42,448 nt of DNA from Citricoccus sp. CH26A (GCF_000224415.1 NZ_AFXQ01000024.1:1-42448), one strand, 5' to 3'. Numbered from the stretch's first letter, positions 1 through 8,393 are shown. Notes: generated by a model not told the origin, from the sequence alone. Numbers and translations are program-made.

Positions 1-566
1 GCACCTGGCGCCAGCGCCTGGCCGGCATGCGCTCCTACCCCTCGAAGCGGCAGGTCGCCCAGTTCATGGAGCGCACCGTCCAGCCCGCCCTGGCGGACGT
101 GCTGCGCGAGTTCACCGCCCAAGGCTACGAAGCAACCCTGGACCTCACCCCGGACCCCGAGACCACGATCTCCGGCCACAAGCTCACGGTCACCATCCCA
201 GAGCATCGAGCCTTCCAGTACCACGCCCAAGTGGTGGAGGCACCGGTGCCGAAGTTCGGCGGACGCGGCTCGATGTCCCGCGCCACGGACGTGTACTACC
301 GCATCGAGGTGTTCGCCCAGACCGGCTCCGAGGGGTACGACCTCTACGGCGTCACCCGGCAGCAGGTCATCGACGACGTCCTGGACCGCTACGAGGCACA
401 CCTCGGGTTCCTGACCTACACCCACGAGCACGACTACGCCTCAATGCTCACCCCGGCACCGGCAGTCACCGGCGCCATGCCCGCGGTCACCGCCCCGGAA
501 ACGGCCGCCGAGGTGACCGAGGACGCGGTGGAGATCCGGGAGAAACTGGACGGCAGGGACGCCTAG
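1..566 (+). CDS. BCCT-family (BetT-like) choline/betaine transporter, C-terminal part only
   Basis: The reading frame is open from the window edge (frame beginning at base 3), so this is the 3' end of a gene that starts outside. What is visible is not the 12-helix transport core but a soluble cytoplasmic tail of about 185 residues. Its WRQRL, RTVQPAL-like and VTRQQVIDDVLDRYEAHLGFL stretches match the long C-terminal regulatory tail of BetT-type choline transporters, which senses osmotic stress in that family. The last 40 residues are Ala/Thr/Glu-rich and probably disordered. The full protein would be a proton- or sodium-driven importer of choline or glycine betaine. The identification rests on the tail alone, so the substrate is uncertain. 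Confidence 0.75.
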   Translation, partial: TWRQRLAGMRSYPSKRQVAQFMERTVQPALADVLREFTAQGYEATLDLTPDPETTISGHKLTVTIPEHRAFQYHAQVVEAPVPKFGGRGSMSRATDVYYRIEVFAQTGSEGYDLYGVTRQQVIDDVLDRYEAHLGFLTYTHEHDYASMLTPAPAVTGAMPAVTAPETAAEVTEDAVEIREKLDGRDA

Positions 567-793
567 CTGCCACATTCTCTTTGCATCCATCAACGGCGCG
601 AGCTGAATCCACGGATCGCCGGGTCACACCCCAGCCCGGCACTGCCCTCCACGCGCATCTCGATGTAGACGAGGTCCATGCCATGCAGCCATGATTCAAC
701 AGTCCCGGTCTCATCGACCCGGTGTGCCACTATGAACCCGTTCGCGCGAGTGCAGACAAGGAGCACCTATCCGGGACTTCCAGGAGGATGGGC

Positions 794-1090
794 ATGGACG
801 TGCTGGCAGAAGTTCGTGCAGTGGTGGCGATGATTCCGGCCGGTTGCGTGGCAGCCTATGGCGAGATCGGGCGGGCAGTGGGAATCGGTCCTCGCCAGGC
901 AGGGCGAGCGGTGTCGTTGCTGGGGGACGACGTGCCGTGGTGGCGGGTTGTTTACGCCGACGGTACGCCAGCGACGTGCCACGAAGGACAAGCTCGGGCG
1001 CTGCTCGAAGCAGACGGGGTTCCGTTCCGAAACGATCGCGTTGACATGGCCAAGATGCAGACCGCACGTGATTCCCATGACGGGATATAG
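794..1090 (+). CDS. Alkyltransferase-like protein (ATL, MGMT fold without the reactive Cys)
   Basis: This is a protein of 98 residues. An AGGAGG at 782-787 lies 6 nt before the ATG at 794, which decides this start over the ATG at 788 (no spacing) and a frame-open ATG at 722. It matches the C-terminal DNA-binding domain of O6-alkylguanine alkyltransferases: a VxxIPxGxVAAYGEIGRAVG helix-turn-helix region with GPRQAGRA, then the active-site loop. The usual PCHR motif reads PWWRVV here, so the alkyl-accepting Cys is Trp. That is the hallmark of ATL proteins, which bind O6-alkylguanine lesions, flip the base and flag it for nucleotide excision repair. It stands alone, with intergenic DNA on both sides. 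Confidence 0.88.
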   Translation: MDVLAEVRAVVAMIPAGCVAAYGEIGRAVGIGPRQAGRAVSLLGDDVPWWRVVYADGTPATCHEGQARALLEADGVPFRNDRVDMAKMQTARDSHDGI

Positions 1091-1455
1091 GCACGACGCG
1101 TGAGACCACATTCCTAACGTGCTTTCCAACCCACGGGTGGAGAACCGCCCCGAATCTAACGACTCTCTCTGGTTCCTGAAGCCCCCTCACACGCGGCAAA
1201 CAAAAATGCCCAAGGAGCCACAGGCAGGGACACCGCTCGAGGAGCAGTACGGCCGAGAACCCCGAGTATGTCAACTAACTGCTCGAAGAAGTCCCATTTG
1301 ACGATTGTGATGGGCCTCCCCCAAGCTACGTGCCTACGGTAATTGACGCCCAGATCATTCCTAGAGCAATGTCCACAGATTCAGTCGTGGACGGGTTGCG
1401 TCTCTTGGTCTCGCACAGCTCGTACTGACCGCCTTGAATGACGCGTCCCGCCGGA
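1091..1455. other. Intergenic region of 365 bases without a supported gene
   Basis: No open frame here has a ribosome binding site and a recognisable product, and I see no tRNA cloverleaf. The only clear structure is an inverted repeat, GTCCAC (1371-1376) and GTGGAC (1387-1392), 64-85 nt downstream of the minus-strand cytochrome gene. It could form a weak hairpin in that transcript, but it has no U-run. GC content here looks somewhat lower than in the neighbouring genes. Confidence 0.5.
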
Positions 1456-3156
1456 CTATTTGGAGATCTTGCCGGTACGGGCGGCGATCGGGGTGGTGAA
1501 CATCGGTTGGGTGAGGAACCACGCGGCGGCGATCACGAGAAGCGAGACCAGGAAGATCACCAGGCCCCACCAGTCCACGACGTCCCGGGAGGTGTACATG
1601 TGGTTCAGGTTGGCCAGCGCCCCGGTGAAGAACACCAGGAACACGTGCACGATCGTGAACGCCACGAAGTAGAGCATCACCGGGAAGTGCACCGCCCGGG
1701 CCCACTCCACCGGGTAGGCCTTCGTCAGCTTCTCGGCGCGCTCGGGCCACCAGGTCGAGAACCGCAGCCCGGAGATGATCGCCAGCGGGGCGGCGATGAA
1801 CACGGTGGTGAAGTAGGCGACCACCTGCAGGGCGTTGTAGTGCACCCAGCCGTTCTCGGTGGGCCAGTCCAGGGAGGCGTACTGGATCGCCCCGGAGACC
1901 ATGTTCGGGAACACGTCCCAACTGGTGGGCACGATCCGCATCCAGTGCCCGGTGGTGAACAACAGCACGATGAACACCACCCCGTTGAGGACCCAGAGCA
2001 CGTCCAGGCTCTGGTGCAGCCACTGGGACAGGGAGACCTTCTTGGGGGTGTTCCCCTTCGGGGAGAAGAACGAGTCCTTCCTGGCGGTCCAGTACCCGGG
2101 GGGCTTGCGCTCGGTGCGCACCTGCAGCCCGGTGCGGATGATCAGCACGATGAGGAACATGTTGAAGAAGTGCTGCCAGCCCAGCCACCAGGGCATGCCC
2201 GCCGGCGCGGTGGCCGGCTGGGAGGCATGCCCGTCGTAGGTGGCGATGAACTCCTGCACCGGTTCCAGGGTGCGCAGCCACCGGGCCCCGAGCACCACGG
2301 CCAGGGCCACCACCACCAGGGCCGCGGTGATCACCACCGGGCGCACCCACGGGCGCTGCGGGGCCGCCGGGGTGGCCGCCCCCGCCGGACCCGACGTCCC
2401 CGCCCGCCCCGACGACGGGGACGGCACCGAGGCCGACGATCCAGAGGAGGGCCCCGGTGCGGTGGGAGCGGCCTGCGCGGAGGCCGGGGCACCTATCCGG
2501 GTCCCGGCCGAGGCCTGCACGGTCCCCGCTGCGGGCGCGGTCGGGGCCCCACCCATCCGCCTGCGCGGAGCGGCACCCGCAGATTCGACGGCCGGTGCCG
2601 CAGGCACCGCGGGTGCTGATGCCGTGGGGACCGGGGCCACCGGCGCGCTACCCATCCTGGTCTTGGCTCCAGCAGTGCCTCCCATCCGGGTCTTGGCCAC
2701 CGGAGCCGGCGTCGCCGGCGCGAGGCCGTTCGTCACACCCTCGATGCCAGCATTCTCCGTGTCAGTTGCACCGTCTATACCGGATACTGAGACCCCGGCC
2801 GACACGCCCGGAGCCGACATGACAGCACTATCGGTCACGGTGGTGATCAATGGTGCCGGGGCACCGACCATTCTGCGCTTTCGCACCGCAGCAGCGGCCT
2901 CCGTCGGCGCCTGCAGATGCGGTGGAGCTCCCCTGTCCGGTTGCCCGGGCACGGCCGCTGACGACTTCTGGTTGGCCACTGCAAGCGGCGGCGAGGCAAC
3001 GTTGGGCGGGGCTGCCAGGGCCACCGGTTCAGGTGCCGCAGCGGAGCGTGTGGACGTCACGTTAGAAACGAGTCCGGAGCCGGCCGTCTCGGCCGGCGGC
3101 ATGTAGCCGGCCATACGCCGCCGGGAAGGTCGATCCGGGTTCTGCTCGCTGGTCAT
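1456..3156 (-). CDS. Cytochrome b/b6-domain membrane protein with a long disordered N-terminus
   Basis: This protein has 566 residues. Residues 1-270 are Ala/Pro/Ser/Thr-rich and low in hydrophobic order, with a short Arg-Met/Ile-x-Gly motif recurring near residues 14, 95, 157, 167, 200 and 220. Residues 271-566 form a di-haem cytochrome b561/formate-dehydrogenase-gamma type domain. There are about six hydrophobic segments (near 272-294, 323-346, 384-402, 444-464, 489-511 and 528-549). Candidate haem-ligand histidines are H329, H381, H490 and H504. It follows etfB and etfA on the same strand after a gap of 120 nt. I infer that it accepts electrons from the ETF/dehydrogenase system and passes them to quinone, since no iron-sulfur ETF-quinone oxidoreductase gene is seen here. 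The family call is firm; the partner is inference. Confidence 0.8.
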   Translation of the reverse strand: MTSEQNPDRPSRRRMAGYMPPAETAGSGLVSNVTSTRSAAAPEPVALAAPPNVASPPLAVANQKSSAAVPGQPDRGAPPHLQAPTEAAAAVRKRRMVGAPAPLITTVTDSAVMSAPGVSAGVSVSGIDGATDTENAGIEGVTNGLAPATPAPVAKTRMGGTAGAKTRMGSAPVAPVPTASAPAVPAAPAVESAGAAPRRRMGGAPTAPAAGTVQASAGTRIGAPASAQAAPTAPGPSSGSSASVPSPSSGRAGTSGPAGAATPAAPQRPWVRPVVITAALVVVALAVVLGARWLRTLEPVQEFIATYDGHASQPATAPAGMPWWLGWQHFFNMFLIVLIIRTGLQVRTERKPPGYWTARKDSFFSPKGNTPKKVSLSQWLHQSLDVLWVLNGVVFIVLLFTTGHWMRIVPTSWDVFPNMVSGAIQYASLDWPTENGWVHYNALQVVAYFTTVFIAAPLAIISGLRFSTWWPERAEKLTKAYPVEWARAVHFPVMLYFVAFTIVHVFLVFFTGALANLNHMYTSRDVVDWWGLVIFLVSLLVIAAAWFLTQPMFTTPIAARTGKISK

Positions 3157-3276
3157 GGTGGTTCTCAGTCCTTCATCAGGGCGTCGACAGTATTGAAAGA
3201 AGAAGAGCCTCAGGCATCCCGGACAGGTGCGCGTCCTGGACGCTGCAACCGCGGATGATTTTCGTCTGCGGGCGGC

Positions 3277-4266
3277 TCAATTGCGACGGGCTTTGATCTC
3301 TTCGACGAGCTTCGGCACGACCTCGAACACGTCGCCGACCACCCCGAAGTCGGCGACCTCGAAGATCGGGGCGTCCTCGTCCTTGTTGATCGCCACGATG
3401 GTCTTGGAAGTCTGCATCCCGGCCCGGTGCTGGATGGCCCCGGAGATGCCCAGCGCCATGTACAGCTGCGGGGTCACGGTCACCCCGGTCTGGCCGACCT
3501 GGTAGTGCTGGGGCACGTACCCGGCGTCCACGGCCGCCCGGGAGGCACCCACGGCCGCACCCAGGGCGTCGGCCAGTTCCTCCACGAGGGCGAAGTTCTC
3601 CTTCGAGCCGATCCCCCGGCCGCCGGAGACCACGGTCTTGGCCCCGCGCAGCACCGGCCGACCGGACTGCACCGCCGTATCGGTGGCCGACTCGATCCTC
3701 GCCCCGGGCCCGGACTGGGTGCTCACCGGTGCGGTGCGCACCTCCGGGGAGGCCACGGCCTCGGCCCGGGCCTCCACCGAGCCCGGGCGCACGGTGATGA
3801 TCATCAGTCCGCCCTCGACGGTGGACTCGGTGGTGAAGTCCCCGCCGAACACCGCGTGGGTGGCGATGACCTCCTGGCCCTCGGTGTCGTAGCGCACCCC
3901 GACGGCATCGGCGGCAACCGAGCCGCCGGCCACGATCGCCAGGCGCCCGGCCGCGGCCTTGGAGTCATTGGTCGCCGGGACCAGCACGATCTGCGCCCCG
4001 TAGGCGCCCACCGCATCCGCTAGGGCCCCAACCTGGGCGGTGCCCAGCTCGGTGGTCGCGGTCTCGGACTCGGCCAGGTACACCTGGGCCGCGCCCAGCT
4101 CCCCCAACCGCCCGGCGAGTGCCTGCCCGGCTCCCGGGGCGGTCACCGCCACCGCGACCGGTGACCCGATCTGCGCGGCCGCCCCCAGCAGCGACGCGGC
4201 GGTGGACTTGGGCTTGCCCTCGCCAGTGGTCTCGATCAGGACCAGGACATTCTCAGTGTTTGCCAT
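3277..4266 (-). CDS. etfA: Electron transfer flavoprotein alpha subunit
   Basis: This protein has 329 residues, a normal length for the family. An AAGGAA lies about 8 nt before the ATG at 4266. The N-terminal half ([12 protein letters not shown] onward) is the ETF alpha/beta domain. The C-terminal half carries the FAD-binding ETF_alpha signature: [13 protein letters not shown] near residue 215, then [35 protein letters not shown] and [21 protein letters not shown]. With EtfB it takes electrons from acyl-CoA dehydrogenases in the cytoplasm and passes them to a membrane quinone reductase. It is the middle gene of etfB-etfA-cytochrome b. Whether it serves the acyl-CoA dehydrogenase at 14713-15900 is an inference from proximity. 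Confidence 0.95.
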   Translation of the reverse strand: MANTENVLVLIETTGEGKPKSTAASLLGAAAQIGSPVAVAVTAPGAGQALAGRLGELGAAQVYLAESETATTELGTAQVGALADAVGAYGAQIVLVPATNDSKAAAGRLAIVAGGSVAADAVGVRYDTEGQEVIATHAVFGGDFTTESTVEGGLMIITVRPGSVEARAEAVASPEVRTAPVSTQSGPGARIESATDTAVQSGRPVLRGAKTVVSGGRGIGSKENFALVEELADALGAAVGASRAAVDAGYVPQHYQVGQTGVTVTPQLYMALGISGAIQHRAGMQTSKTIVAINKDEDAPIFEVADFGVVGDVFEVVPKLVEEIKARRN

Positions 4267-4323
4267 GATGTGCTTCCTTTAGGTCAGTGCAGGTTTGCGT
4301 GCGTCGCGGGGGCCGGTGGCGGG

Positions 4324-5106
4324 TCAGGCCAGTCGGTTGGAGACCAGGAACTCCGCGAGCTGGGCAGCCGCCGTGCCGTCGTCGGTCATCTTCGGCCCGG
4401 CCTGCTTCGGAGGGCGTGCGTTCGCCGAGACCATCACCGAACGCACCGGGGCCGCCTCCGGCCCGGCGGCGATCCCCAACTCCGCCAGGGACCAGGTGTC
4501 CACTGGCTTCTTCTTCGCGGCCATGATCCCTTTGAAGTTCGGGAAACGCGCCTCAGCTGTCTTTTCGGTTACCGACACCACCGCCGGAAGCTCAGAGGAC
4601 AACTCCAGGGTGCCGCCGTCCACTTGCGCGGAACCGGTGATCTGGTCCGCAGCGACCTGCACCGCGTCTAATCCCGGCAGCACCGGCAGCCCCAGAGCCT
4701 GGGCCACCATCGCCGGGATCATCCCGCCCCGGCCGTCCGTTGCCTCGTTGCCGGCCACCACCAGGTCAACCCCGCCGATCTTCTGAATCGCGGCGGCCAA
4801 CACTTGGGCGGTCTGCACCATGTCCGAACCGGCCAGGGCGGCGTCACTGACCAGCACTGCGGAGTCCGCGCCCATCGACAGCAACTTGCGCAGCGTCTTC
4901 GTCGCATCCTGTGGACCCATCGTCAGCACGACCACCTCGGTGTCCTGGTGCGCGTCCTTGTACACCAGTGCATTCTCCAACGCCCGCTCATTGATCTCAT
5001 CCGGCACCGGTTCCGAGGCCGCACGGTCCAGCATCCCGGTCTCCAGGTCGATCTTCCGATCCGACCAGGTATCCGGAACCTGCTTGGCCAACACGACAAT
5101 CTTCAT
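4324..5106 (-). CDS. etfB: Electron transfer flavoprotein beta subunit
   Basis: This protein has 260 residues. The start at 5106 gives the family's standard beginning, MKIVVLAKQVPDTW, with AGGAGC just upstream; the frame stays open further upstream, but that part does not resemble the family. Visible signatures are PDEINERALENAL near residue 40, VVLTMGPQDATKTLRKLLSMGAD, and DLVVAGNEATDGRGGMIPAMVAQALGLP in the AMP-binding region. It is the partner of EtfA and precedes it by 57 nt, so the two are very likely co-transcribed. Confidence 0.95.
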   Translation of the reverse strand: MKIVVLAKQVPDTWSDRKIDLETGMLDRAASEPVPDEINERALENALVYKDAHQDTEVVVLTMGPQDATKTLRKLLSMGADSAVLVSDAALAGSDMVQTAQVLAAAIQKIGGVDLVVAGNEATDGRGGMIPAMVAQALGLPVLPGLDAVQVAADQITGSAQVDGGTLELSSELPAVVSVTEKTAEARFPNFKGIMAAKKKPVDTWSLAELGIAAGPEAAPVRSVMVSANARPPKQAGPKMTDDGTAAAQLAEFLVSNRLA

Positions 5107-5266
5107 TGTTGCTCCTAGTACTGGGCGATTTAGGTGGTTGCGTTCCTTAAAGCCTGGCTCGGGGTATTGAGCCCGGTCCCTGCCTGGCCCCGGCCAGCGT
5201 AGGGCTGGCATTCCCAGGCTTGATAACGCTCCTCTCACTGATTGATAGACCGGCTCCCGCACACCG

Positions 5267-5328
5267 TTGACGCCCGGAAGCCGAGTTATCTATTCTGTAC
5301 TAACGAACAGACTTCCACTATACAGAAT
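5267..5328 (+). promoter_or_regulatory. Promoter and candidate operator of the 3-hydroxybenzoate hydroxylase gene
   Basis: TTGACG (5267-5272) and TATTCT (5291-5296), 18 bp apart, form a plausible -35/-10 pair. Overlapping and following the -10 are inverted half-sites: TCTGT (5294-5298) with ACAGA (5307-5311), and the longer pair ATTCTGTA (5292-5299) with TACAGAAT (5321-5328). A repressor bound here would block the polymerase. The gentisate dioxygenase promoter has the same layout. The positions are read directly; the regulator (one of the nearby IclR proteins) is inferred. Confidence 0.6.
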
Positions 5329-5370
5329 CGGTGTAGCCACGTTGCTCACCGGTACCGAAGGAGAGAACCT

Positions 5371-6585
5371 ATGTCAGTTGCACCAAGCCCAGTAATCGAG
5401 ACCCTTGTCGCCGGTGGGGGGATCGGTGGCCTCGCCACCGCCCTCGGGCTGGCCCGTAAGGGCAAGAAGGTCCACGTCCTTGAACGGGCTCCCGAGTTCG
5501 GCGAAGTCGGCGCCGGCATCCAGCTCGCCCCGAACGCCTTGTCAGCCCTCGACGGGCTCGGCGTGTTGGAGAAGGTCATGGAGGATGCCGTCTTCCCGGA
5601 GCGCAAGGTGTACATCGACGCCGTCACGGGCCAGACCATCGCCACGATCTCCCTGGGTCCCGAGTTCGTGGAGCACTACGGATACCCGTACATCGTCACC
5701 CACCGGGCCGACCTGCACGCCGCGCTGCTGGATGGCTGCCGCGATTCGGGCCTCGTGACCTTCGAGACCGACACGGAGGTCGTCAGCGCCACGAACCAGC
5801 CGGACGGGACCGTCCTGGTGAGGACCGCCGAGGGCGAGGAATACACCGCTGCGGCCGTGATCGGCGCCGACGGCCTGCGCTCGAACCTGCGCAAGGCCAT
5901 CATCGACGACGAACTGGTCCCCTCCCGGTACGTCGCCTACCGCGGGACCGTACCCACCGACGTCGTGGGGGAGGATGTCACCTCCTCCCCGGCCGTGTTG
6001 TGCTGGCTGGGACCCAACATGCACCTCATCCAGTACCCCCTGAGGGGTGGCAAGCTCTACAACAACGTCGCCGTGTTCAAGTCGGACGCCTACTCCCCCG
6101 ACCACGACGACTGGGGCACGCCTGAGGAACTCGACGCGCGATTCGCCGCGTGCTGCGAGACCGTCCGGAAGGCCGGGCAGTACCTGAGTCGGGACATCCG
6201 CTGGCCCATGTACGACCGCGAGCCGGCCCAGCAGTGGGTCGACGGCAATGTGGCCCTGCTGGGCGACGCCGCGCATGCCATGGTGCAGTACCTGGCGCAG
6301 GGCGGGGCCCAGTCCTTGGACGACGCGGTGGCCATGGCTGAGGAACTCAATGGCACGGAGGACGTCACCGAGGCCTTCGCGCGGTACCAGGACCGGCGTC
6401 TCGAGCACGCCGGGAACATCCAACGGCTGGCCCGCGTAGCCGGCGAACTGTTCCACATCGAGGGAATCGGCCGGCGGATGCGCAATCACACCTTCCAGGA
6501 CCATGACGCGACGGATTACGCGAACCTCGACTGGATGTTCATGCCACTGGACCGGGCGCCGCGGCAGCGCAGTTACCCCGCCTGA
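5371..6585 (+). CDS. 3-hydroxybenzoate 6-hydroxylase (FAD-dependent aromatic monooxygenase)
   Basis: This protein has 404 residues. GAAGGAGAG just before the ATG at 5371 decides the start. It is a group A flavoprotein hydroxylase: the GGGIGG Rossmann motif at residues 15-20 binds FAD, a VIGADGLRS (DG) motif lies near residue 168, and the GDAAHAMVQYLAQGGAQSLDDA stretch near residue 290 is the second FAD motif. The GD-motif surroundings and the length fit 3-hydroxybenzoate 6-hydroxylases, which use NADH and O2 to para-hydroxylate 3-hydroxybenzoate to gentisate. Gentisate dioxygenase and an FAH hydrolase at 24295-26174 complete that route. Salicylate 1-hydroxylase is the main alternative, but the gentisate genes argue for the 6-hydroxylase. 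Confidence 0.85.
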   Translation: MSVAPSPVIETLVAGGGIGGLATALGLARKGKKVHVLERAPEFGEVGAGIQLAPNALSALDGLGVLEKVMEDAVFPERKVYIDAVTGQTIATISLGPEFVEHYGYPYIVTHRADLHAALLDGCRDSGLVTFETDTEVVSATNQPDGTVLVRTAEGEEYTAAAVIGADGLRSNLRKAIIDDELVPSRYVAYRGTVPTDVVGEDVTSSPAVLCWLGPNMHLIQYPLRGGKLYNNVAVFKSDAYSPDHDDWGTPEELDARFAACCETVRKAGQYLSRDIRWPMYDREPAQQWVDGNVALLGDAAHAMVQYLAQGGAQSLDDAVAMAEELNGTEDVTEAFARYQDRRLEHAGNIQRLARVAGELFHIEGIGRRMRNHTFQDHDATDYANLDWMFMPLDRAPRQRSYPA

Positions 6586-6586
6586 G

Positions 6587-6645
6587 ACCCGGAACCGGGT
6601 GGCTCCCGTCAGCGGCGCAGCTCGTCCTCGAGCTGCGCCGCTGAC
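6587..6645. terminator. Bidirectional terminator region between convergent genes, overlapping coding sequence
   Basis: Directly after the monooxygenase stop is ACCCGG-AA-CCGGGT (6587-6600). It is followed by a perfect 17-bp hairpin: left arm 6608-6624, loop TCCT 6625-6628, right arm 6629-6645. The large hairpin includes the stop codon and last codons of the minus-strand IclR gene. There is no U-run on either side, as is common for actinobacterial terminators. Confidence 0.7.
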
Positions 6646-7355
6646 GCCTTCAGGGACCTGACAAGTCGCGGCACCTGCTGCTCGGCGACCCTGCCCGTGG
6701 GGAAGGTGACGCCGATGGCGTACTCCACGGTCCCGCTGACGCCACGCACGGGGACGGCCAGGGCGCTCACGCCAGGTTCCATCTCGCCGTGCTGTAACAG
6801 GTAACCCTTCTCCTCGACTTCCCGCAGGTGGGCGGCGAGACGGTCAGCGTCCACCTCCTCCGCGGCGATCATCTCCCGGCGTACCGCGTCGTCCAACCCC
6901 GAGAGCAGGACTCGGCCCATGCCGCTGCGGACCGCAGGCTGGGCGTGGCCCTCACGATTGCCCACCCGGAGCAGATGGGGGCTCTCCACGGAAACGACCG
7001 TCAGGGCTGACGCCCCGTCCAGCACGCTCAGGTGCACCGTCTCGCCGAACTCCTCCACGAGCGACGTGAGGATGGGGCGCGCCAGCTGCCGGACACGCTC
7101 CCGCGGGTTGGCGAGGCGTTCCATCGTCTCTCCGGGATGGTAGGCCTTGGTCTCGGGATCCTGCCGGGCGAAGCCGTGGTGCACGAGCATCTGCAGCAGT
7201 CGGTGGGCAGTGGAGGGAGCCACCCCCAGGGCTGCGGTGGCGTCCCCGAGCCGCACCCCGGCGGGGTGGCCGGCCACGAGGACCACGAGCCTCAGCGCCT
7301 TGTCCACGGAACCGATCGGGTAGGCCGGCTGGTCCTTCTCCGCCTTCTTAGTCAT
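6609..7355 (-). CDS. IclR-family transcriptional regulator (first of two adjacent)
   Basis: This protein has 248 residues, normal for IclR. The N-terminal winged helix-turn-helix covers roughly residues 14-75 (SVDKALRLVVLVAGHPAGVRLGDATAALGVAPSTAHRLLQMLVHHGFA). The C-terminal effector domain includes RELARPILTSLVEEFGETVHLSVL-type sequence and GVSALAVPVRGVSGTVEYAIGV. IclR proteins commonly control aromatic-acid catabolism in actinobacteria. It is the last gene of the minus-strand series and converges on the 3-hydroxybenzoate hydroxylase gene. It may control that gene or the gentisate genes; CTG/CAGA half-sites in its own upstream region (7378-7389) suggest autoregulation. The last codons lie inside a terminator hairpin. 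Confidence 0.9.
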   Translation of the reverse strand: MTKKAEKDQPAYPIGSVDKALRLVVLVAGHPAGVRLGDATAALGVAPSTAHRLLQMLVHHGFARQDPETKAYHPGETMERLANPRERVRQLARPILTSLVEEFGETVHLSVLDGASALTVVSVESPHLLRVGNREGHAQPAVRSGMGRVLLSGLDDAVRREMIAAEEVDADRLAAHLREVEEKGYLLQHGEMEPGVSALAVPVRGVSGTVEYAIGVTFPTGRVAEQQVPRLVRSLKASAAQLEDELRR

Positions 7356-7377
7356 GACTCGACCCTATCTCAGTCCC

Positions 7378-7389
7378 ATCCTGCAGAAT
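7378..7389. promoter_or_regulatory. Near-palindromic candidate operator upstream of the IclR gene at 6609-7355
   Basis: ATCCTGCAGAAT differs from its own reverse complement at only one mirrored pair of positions. It lies 22 nt upstream of the start codon at 7355, in the 93-nt gap between the two IclR genes. Its TTCTG/CAGA(A) half-sites recur in the two gentisate-route promoters. Confidence 0.4.
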
Positions 7390-7448
7390 GGCGTTTCGTT
7401 CGTGCTCTCCTCCGGCGGTTCCTCGCCTGTTCCGGCGTGGACCCGCCC

Positions 7449-8393
7449 TCAGCGCACCGGGTTCGCGCTGGGCCGGCCCGACGACGTCGGCAGGGTCCGC
7501 CGGGTCAGGTCGGCGCTGATGGCCTTGGCTGCCCCCAGGACCTGCGGGACGATCGTGCGCGGGTCCGGGATGCGGGTTTCGGGGAAGGACACCGTCAGGC
7601 TGGCCACCACGGCACCGAGCTCGCCGAACACGGGGGCGGCCACCGAGGTGCGCCCCCGTAGCCCGTCGTTCCATGTCGTCCCGTAACCACGGGAGCGGAT
7701 CGAGGCCAGTTCTCGGCCGAGTGCCTCCAGTGACGCCTCGCGCCGGGTCCGCTCGCTGGCCGATGGACCGGCAAGCGCGTCGTCCCCGAGGCCGTCGGCC
7801 CTTGAGGGGTCGTCTTCGTCCTGGGCACGGGAAGATGCAGGCGTACCGCCCCCTGTCTCCGCCGGGAAATCGCGCTCGTCGGCTGCCACGGCATCCGCCT
7901 GCAACTGCTGCCACGCGTCCTCGCTGTAGGCCAGCAGCACCCGGCCACCGGCCGTGCTCTGCAAGGGCATCCGGCGTGTCACCATCGAGGAGGCAACCGT
8001 GGGCTTGACCCGGGTGATGCGGTCCCCGAATACGGCATCGGGCCCGTCGCGCACGCCCAGGTATACCGTGCCCCGGGTGGCCATGTGCAGGTCCACGAGG
8101 TACGGCTGGGCAAGCTCGCGCAGTCGGCGTACTTGGGGGGCGCTGATGCCGAGTCGCCAGATGCGCGCCCCCAACCGGTAGCGGCCCCGGGCCAGGCGTT
8201 CCACGCCCTCCCACTCCACGAGGGCGGCGAGCATGCGGTGCACCGTGGCCGGCGGAAGGCCCGTCTCCTCGCAGATACCTGCGACGGTCATTTCCTGGCC
8301 ACCGGCGAAACAGTCCAGGATCTCGAAGGCCCGTCCCAGGACGGACCGTTTCGATTCCTCGCTCTGCTCCGCGGGCTCACGGCTCCCTGTCAT
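7449..8393 (-). CDS. IclR-family transcriptional regulator with an extended linker
   Basis: This protein has 314 residues, about 50-60 more than usual. A GGAGGAT precedes the ATG at 8393. The winged helix-turn-helix is at residues 18-75 (SVLGRAFEILDCFAGGQEMTVAGICEETGLPPATVHRMLAALVEW). The effector-binding domain follows, with LRELAQPYLVDLHMATRGTVYLGVRDG and a C-terminal VAAPVFGELGAVVASLTVSFPE. The extra length is mainly a polar Gly/Ser/Asp-rich insert at about residues 178-215, probably a disordered loop. It lies 85 nt downstream of the aldehyde dehydrogenase gene and is probably co-transcribed with the catabolic genes. It is a likely regulator of that operon; the ligand is unknown. Confidence 0.88.
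   Translation of the reverse strand: MTGSREPAEQSEESKRSVLGRAFEILDCFAGGQEMTVAGICEETGLPPATVHRMLAALVEWEGVERLARGRYRLGARIWRLGISAPQVRRLRELAQPYLVDLHMATRGTVYLGVRDGPDAVFGDRITRVKPTVASSMVTRRMPLQSTAGGRVLLAYSEDAWQQLQADAVAADERDFPAETGGGTPASSRAQDEDDPSRADGLGDDALAGPSASERTRREASLEALGRELASIRSRGYGTTWNDGLRGRTSVAAPVFGELGAVVASLTVSFPETRIPDPRTIVPQVLGAAKAISADLTRRTLPTSSGRPSANPVR

Noticed and set aside
1438-2619. Plus-strand frame opposite the cytochrome gene
   Set aside because: Repetitive His/Gly/Arg composition typical of the antisense of a membrane protein gene; no ribosome binding site or known domain.
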